Shown here: piece by piece, positions 30,817 through 35,982 of the stretch
Layout of the letters: each line of letters begins with the position of its first letter
Position numbering within the stretch: the stretch's first letter is position 1
Source: Collodictyon triciliatum
Taxonomy: Eukaryota; CRuMs
Reading direction: 5' to 3'
Assembly (NCBI GenBank): GCA_043381765.1
Contig: JBHJMP010000580.1
Coordinates: 1-35,982 of the forward strand
DNA: 35,982 nt
Translations under genes and position numbers: made by a program
The notes under the pieces: generated by a model
Seen by the model: the letters and a program-made list of their open reading frames with translations, nothing else
The model's database searches: none
What the model was told of the DNA's origin: nothing

Positions 30817-33278
30817 TTACTCTTCATCTCCGTAAAAGTCGTCTGCGTCTCCATCAGAGTCTACAACTGTCCATTGTCCGAGCGATTCTTGAAGAAGATG
30901 TTGCAATACGAGGTGGTAATCCATGTATTGTTCCAGCAACTCACGATTGTGTTCTTCATCTTCATACCCAAGACTATTCAGTTTAGCCAGGTGCTGGTTC
31001 AACTCAGACTTGGCCATCTGCTATGCATGAGAGTGTAAGAGAGAGAAAGAAAAGAAGTTGTATTTGTATTCAGCCTCATAGATATTGACTAACATTGGAA
31101 ATGACGTTTCGAAAAAACGGCTAAAAAGTTTTGTCACATAAGAAAAATCTTTTTGGGATAGATTACAGCCAGCAAACAGGAAAAAAATTGTCATCATTTG
31201 ATGTGAATGAGGGTGATATCATTGAAAGAGAGGGAAATCGATACCTTTGGTGGGATTTGCTCATCTTCGGAAATCAAACAATCGGTGGGCATCCTGAATT
31301 CACCCAATGTTTCGGGTTGCGCTGGTGTTACAGTGAAATCATGGATACTTTCTTGTGTTTCCATTCCGATCTTACTTTCATCTTTCTCCACATGGCGGAT
31401 TTCGCAGTCTGAGGAAACTAAGACGTCGGCTGTTTGAGGAAATATCGGGGTGGATTCAGCCTCGTTATGTGAGTCGCCGACCTCCACGGTGTCGATGATA
31501 GAGTAGCCCATCGATTGGCTCAACTGTGACTCTCGGTTCTTTGATTGTTCCAATGACGCTTGTATAGTTTGTTCAGCTGAGTTCACGATAGGACTCAAAG
31601 TCATTTCTGTTGGGTTTGCGTTAGTTTGTATGAAAGGAGGCTTCTGGCTATCCGGTACCTTGTCTGCTAAAGGTTGTACGTTAAGAAACACAGAGAACGT
31701 ATTGCTGAGGATAGCTCCCTCTGGCGTCTCTAGTCGAAATAGGCTTATTGCAGTCCCGGAAATATTCGGGCATTTCACGGCAAATGTTGCCGTCAGGCAC
31801 TGGCCGGTCTCAATTACACCAGTGGCGTTCAAAACTATTCGGCCGAGTCCAGTAGAGTTGCTCATATCGCCCGTCCCAACAAGTCCAAACAACCCAAAGA
31901 GTCGCCGGATAAGAACCGATACTGACGGTGCATGTACCGGTTTACCACGGTTAATCAGGGCGATTGATATAGGTTGGACGACTCCCACCGCACCAGAAAA
32001 TTCAATCCTGGGTTCTGTGCCACTTTCACCGCTCGTTGACTTTGAAACAACTTCAAATTCTAACCTAAATATTGATTCAAAATGGAAGTGAGGGTGTATG
32101 AACAAGGACAAGTCATTAGTAATCTTGCTGGATGCGTAAATAACAGCATGAGGCGGATGAAATATCATTGAGTTTGAAGCTATTTTTTAAAAAAAATAGG
32201 AATCGTTCTGATGTCTCCAAAGCTAGCGCTTGAAAAATATGTGGGCTAAGTCAAACATTACGTTTGGATCGTCTCCTTCTCTGGGGTGTGGATTAGGTCG
32301 AATAGAGGAGAGGCTTGGATGCTTGGGGTGGGCGGCTGTAAGAGGTATACATTCAAAAACAAGAATTTAGCGAGCACCAGAGAAATATCCCCTTAGTCTT
32401 CGGTGGTCATGTCATTATTTACATAGGCTTTTTTTTTTTTTTTTTGGATTTTGAGTATAATGGGCTGCTTGTAAGTTGAAAAAAAAACCTGTATTACAAC
32501 AGGCGATTCTCCAGCAACCGGGGTTGATACGTGGTTTTGAATAAAGTTGGGATCTTTTCAACCGAAAGATGGCTTGTCAGTAATTGCAGTATAAGAATGT
32601 ATTTGCAAGTCATGCACTAACTTACTAGCACAAGAAAGGGCGGCATGGTTCTGATGGAGCTTGTCCAAGTTCTCCTGTTCCTCGCTGTGTATGGCTTCGA
32701 TCTCGTCGCAGAACGACCGAACCAGTCTATTCAAGCGCTCCTTCTTCCAATTACATTGGATGATATCTTTTGAAGCAGAAGCCACTTTAGAGAAGTCTCT
32801 CTTGTTGAGTTTGAAAAGGCGCCTCATGAACTGGGCCTCCTGTCTTCTCTCCGACATAACCTTATGATCTAAACCAAGTTATGAGAAAGCGTACAAAAAA
32901 AAAAAGTCATGCAGAACACTCAGCAAGCCAATATACTTGTACGTTAAGAAAATCAGAGACAATGCTGCTACATAAAAGTAGTCTCACAAATGAAGGACAC
33001 GTACCCTGGCCTCGCTCGATCTTTGGCGCCTTGATCTGAAAAACAGGTGCCTTCTCCATTGTGTCGTAAACGTGTAGAGCCTCGTTTACATCAGCATCTT
33101 TGGAAAGAATGATTATGTCTTGGTCTTCATCCTCATAGACCAACTCAAACTGCTGCCTCCCGATCGAAAAAAGTCTTGAAGCGTACGAACGCAGCGCCTC
33201 CAATGTGAGGTTCTCGTCAAGTTGAACTTGCACTTGTCTGGACTGCCGGCGGCGTTGCAAAAGAATCGTTCTAGTCAT
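30817..33278 (-). CDS. NBR1-like selective autophagy receptor without a ZZ finger, six exons
   Basis: Exons are 33278-33005, 32868-32626, 32553-32489, 32335-32262, 32127-31245 and 31020-30817. All phases agree and give 580 residues. Residues 1-88 are a PB1 domain with a basic cluster (R9-R14) and an acidic OPCA-type motif at 48-63 (YEDEDQD, then DAD), as needed for head-to-tail oligomers. Residues 92-172 are helical and charged. Residues about 255-369 resemble the Ig-like FW domain of NBR1/ILRUN: the ending ISLFRLETPEGAILSNTFSV fits the YWRL-x-TPDG pattern, but its tryptophans are replaced. YSII at 427-430 and WTVV at 563-566, the latter followed by DSDGDADD, fit LC3-interacting motifs. Residues 518-557 look like the NBR1 UBA (LNSLGYEDEEHNRELL). 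No Cys pairs for a ZZ finger are present. NBR1 proteins bring ubiquitylated cargo to Atg8 membranes. Exon 3 has a weak GTTTTT donor. Confidence 0.85.
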
Positions 33279-33407
33279 GTCGCAATCCGCGAGAGGTGTG
33301 GTTCGCCTGTTATCGGTGGTTGGAATTAAAAGAATTTAGTCTGGTCGGAAGACATGAGCTATGAGCTTCTGGCTGGAGAAGGCGATTCAAGGAGCAACAA
33401 AGCACTA

Positions 33408-33416
33408 TTTTATATA
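33408..33416 (-). promoter_or_regulatory. TATA-like element upstream of the NBR1-like gene
   Basis: TATATAAAA reads on the minus strand about 130 nt before the ATG at 33278, a plausible core promoter position. Confidence 0.35.
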
Positions 33417-33422
33417 AGGCAG

Positions 33423-33943
33423 CTGGACACGTGTGCGTTTTTCTAGTACTTTCATTTTATATATATTGTTCCTTTGCATTCTTGGTTGCCATGATTTGTT
33501 TCGTTTTTTCTCTGCTGACTTTAAATATCGCTGTGTTGAGGGTTGGTGATCTCCTTTCTCTCTGTGGAACATTCGTTTCATATGCCCATCCTGTATACAA
33601 AGCAACGCAGATGGGTTAGACTCCTGCGATCTGCTTGCTTCTGTTTATCTTGCAGCTTGGACAGAGCGGTTCGAGAGCTAAATTAACACCTCGGAACTCC
33701 ATATATCAAAATTAGATGCCCTTTTTTTATCATAATATCATATATCTCAAAATTATTTTATATTTAATAGCTTATAATCGGACTCTTATAGTAATTTATA
33801 AGTATATAACCCTATTTTCCAGAATCGATATGGTGTTTAATTTCTGATGATCACAAATCTGATGTCGATCACAAGCCGCAAGTCCAGGAAACAACCGATC
33901 GAGAAAACTCACCAAATAAAGTCAAACCACCCCCAGAGCCAGG
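33423..33943. other. Divergent spacer between the NBR1-like gene and the small secreted-protein gene
   Basis: The sequence becomes very AT-rich at 33715-33830. I see no coding exon. The stretch should contain the promoter of the gene at 33944. Confidence 0.5.
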
Positions 33944-34803
33944 ATGAGGCGTTCAACCTTCGTTGCTGTTGCCATATTCGTCTCTGTATGCATCCTACTG
34001 GCTGCCCACCAGGCTGAAGCGCGCCGTGTCGGAAAGAGTAAGCCTGTTTTTTCCCTTAACATAAGCCCCAGAACCTCTAATGCTTCATAGGAGCCCAGGT
34101 CATGAAGAAATGAACAGAAATAAAGTTAAAAAAAAAAAAGGGCTCGGTTCGACGCTTTTGACTTTCAAATGTAACACTGCAAATAAGTCGAATGTTACTC
34201 CGGCTTTTTTTTTTTAAAAAAAAAAACTGACTGTTTCTTCCCTCGCCTTTATTCTTTTCTTTTATTTTCAATTTTTAACCTGAGATAATTCCACTCATGT
34301 TACTCGATCATTAGAGAGTCTAAGTGCCAACGAACCAAAGGTTGTGCGTCCTGATAACAGCGAAATTTATGCCTCGCGCAACACACACAACGAGCGTGCC
34401 TTCCACTCTGCAGGAATGGACGAAGATGAGGACGACGACAATGAGCCCAGAGGCCATCCCCAAGGTGATGGTGCACGAGCTGACCAGGCCCGTATGTATC
34501 AGATGTTCCAACAAATCATGTGAGTAAATGACGTAGAGTTCTATTGTTATCCTAATCTACTTCTTACCCCGAAAACACAAAGCCCAGGTGGCAAGGCTGA
34601 GAGCGATGGCGACAAAAATTTGTTAACTTTAGTTTTCTCTAGTGCTGACGTAGACTCATTTCATTCCTCTGTAATCTTGACTTTGCAGAAGCTCCAATCC
34701 AAAGTACGCTGAAATTGCCAGAAAGGTTCGCGCTGGTGAATTGAGTAACGAAGACCCCATCGTCACGTCCATGATTGAAGGTAGTATTTGTTGTCTAAGA
34801 TGA
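33944..34803 (+). CDS. Small secreted or endomembrane protein, three exons, family unknown
   Basis: Exons are 33944-34037, 34315-34519 and 34689-34803, giving 137 residues and a TGA stop. Donors are GTAAGC and GTGAGT, and the phases agree. Residues 1-26 form a clear signal peptide: basic MRRS, a hydrophobic core (FVAVAIFVSVCILLAA) and a likely cleavage after AEA, followed by RR. The mature part has an acidic tract (MDEDEDDDNEP) and then a helical-looking segment (ADQARMYQMFQQI and YAEIARKVRAGE). An AATAAA at 34947 supports this end. An alternative splices at 34781 to an exon at 35005-35075, giving 153 residues; its acceptor is poor. I recognise no family. Confidence 0.62.
34205..34226. repeat. 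Perfect T11A11 palindrome in intron 1
   Basis: Eleven T followed directly by eleven A, a perfect inverted repeat without a loop, in intron 1 of the small secreted-protein gene. Confidence 0.9.
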
Positions 34804-34946
34804 GTTGAAGGACTGTTTTCTATGTTTAAGTAATTTTTTATTTTAATTATTTGATGCTGGGTGCAGTTACTGTCCTCGCAAAGTATTTGGAAAACAATTT
34901 AGTATTCATGAACCTCCTTTTAAAAAAAAAAAATTAATGTGGAGAA

Positions 34947-34952
34947 AATAAA
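34947..34952 (+). terminator. Candidate polyadenylation signal for the small secreted-protein gene
   Basis: An AATAAA 144 nt after the stop at 34803 and before the alternative terminal exon, which argues for the shorter gene model. Confidence 0.45.
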
Positions 34953-35075
34953 TCGGAGATGGCGATTGCATGTTGTTTGTGTTTGTGTGTGAAACTCCTA
35001 ACAGCGCACTACAACACACAGAGGTTTACGCACAACTGGGCGCTTAGATTTTACAAGTGCAAAAGCCCCTGGTGA

Positions 35076-35730
35076 AGAGATTGACGACCAAGAGAACAAA
35101 GATGTTCATCAACATCGCATAAAACGAACGATAATAATACTTACGAAATCTTCTGGTATCGATATATCTAATGTTCAAAACTTTTAATCGAATTGCGTAA
35201 TGAATTTGCAAAATGGACACAGCCAATGAGAGCTAATGCTCTTTCACTCATGCGATTCTGCCGAAGGTGGACATATTTGGACAACGCGCAATCTGTATCA
35301 CTCTAACTTGGATTCATTATAAGAAAAATAACATAGAGCTCTTCGTTGTCCCAATTTCAAGAGTTCATTGAGAGAAAACATAGTCCAAGAAACCGCCTCC
35401 ACCTCTAAGACAGAAATGAGCTGTGGACAAGACAGTGAAAAACCTCTGGGTTGTGTGGTTGGAGTTTTTGTGTTTTGGGCGGTAGGAAAAAAAAGGAAGA
35501 AGAAAAAAGAAAAAGAGAAAGAAAATAGAAAGGATATAAGTGTTCTCACACGCAAACTATTCTACTCGAAGTTAATCAGCTCCAACGCGATTTCTGGTTG
35601 CATTCGAGACTGACAGAAGAGCGGATAAAGTTGTCGGGTCGATAAAAGTACGCGCATGGCAGTTACTTCTCAAATCGATTCCGACGAGTCCTTTCAACCG
35701 TCTATCTCATACAAGGTTTTACATTCTATT
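35076..35730. other. Spacer with no supported gene
   Basis: There is an A/G-rich tract at 35486-35532 and otherwise unique AT-rich sequence. Open frames here are short and not convincing. Confidence 0.5.
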
Positions 35731-35980
35731 TCATTCCACTGGATGAGTCTTCTGAGGGGACAACGGGTCACTTTCATTGCGTTTCTTGCTGGGCGACTCC
35801 GACAAAAAGCGATACATCGTTGTTTGTCGGGTATTATCGGAAGTGGCGCTTGACCGTCCCCTGGTTTCGGAACCATGCGTAGCCGGCAGTGGACTTTGCT
35901 TAACCGGAGTATGGATATGCGTTTGTGGTTTTAGAAACATACGCTCCTGCTTGCTCGGACTGTCTTCGGTGTGAGAAGTT
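35731..35980 (-). CDS. C-terminal exon of a Ser-rich protein, 5' part beyond the right edge
   Basis: One minus-strand frame stays open from the right edge to a TGA at 35733-35731, about 82 codons. The product is rich in Ser, Thr, Pro and basic residues, with DSPSKQER and ESPSKKRNE in a repeated SPSK pattern plus DPLSPQK, which look like proline-directed phosphorylation sites. This looks like the disordered tail of a nuclear or cytoskeletal protein. The opposite strand is also open over much of it, so the call rests on composition only. Confidence 0.42.
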   Translation of the reverse strand, partial: TSHTEDSPSKQERMFLKPQTHIHTPVKQSPLPATHGSETRGRSSATSDNTRQTTMYRFLSESPSKKRNESDPLSPQKTHPVE

Positions 35981-35982
35981 CC

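Noticed and set aside
31630-32091. Plus-strand open frame of 153 codons
   Set aside because: It is antisense to the long exon of the NBR1-like gene, whose exon chain is consistent in phase and domain content.
30817-33278. ILRUN (UBA-like plus FW) as identity of the autophagy-like gene
   Set aside because: ILRUN has no PB1 domain and its UBA-like part is N-terminal, whereas here PB1 is N-terminal and the UBA is C-terminal.
35005-35075. Fourth exon of the small secreted-protein gene
   Set aside because: It is in phase, but the acceptor lacks a pyrimidine tract and a polyadenylation signal lies before it; kept only as an alternative.

Overview
This is a nuclear window from a eukaryote, probably an AT-rich unicellular one. 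The genes are cut by many short GT-AG introns, spacers and introns are full of microsatellites, and candidate AATAAA signals follow several genes. TAA, TAG and TGA all act as stops, so the code looks standard. The protein content (DNA-PKcs, Rpn1, an NBR1-like receptor) does not fix the lineage; an amoebozoan or another protist is possible, but that is only a guess.

Layout. (1) Positions 1-21194, minus strand: most of a very large gene for a DNA-PKcs (PRKDC) homolog. It starts at 21194 and runs off the left edge in the FAT region, so the kinase domain lies outside. (2) 21195-22053: a divergent intergenic spacer of about 0.86 kb with a T-rich tandem repeat. (3) 22054-27200, plus strand: a complete 19-exon gene for the proteasome base subunit Rpn1/PSMD2. 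Its exon chain stays in frame throughout and gives 870 residues. (4) 27201-29087: a spacer with a GC-richer patch whose open frames I could not assign. (5) 29088-30347, plus strand: a GC-rich, low-complexity orphan protein with a 60-bp internal tandem repeat. (6) 33278-30817, minus strand: a six-exon gene for a 580-residue NBR1-like autophagy receptor (PB1, helical region, divergent FW-like domain, two candidate LIR motifs, UBA) with no visible ZZ finger. (7) 33944-34803, plus strand: a small protein with a signal peptide. (8) 35731-35980, minus strand: the Ser-rich C-terminal end of a gene entering from the right.

Functionally the genes are unrelated housekeeping or quality-control genes: DNA double-strand-break repair, proteasomal degradation and selective autophagy. 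There is no operon-like system. The most unusual structure is a pair of tiny A-tailed insertions sharing one core sequence, one in a PRKDC intron and one in an RPN1 intron. Each is flanked by a 16-19 bp direct duplication that also duplicates splicing signals. They look like very short retrotransposition products. Many perfect microsatellite arrays stop near 100 nt and one run of 100 N sits between two arrays, so array lengths are probably assembly-limited.
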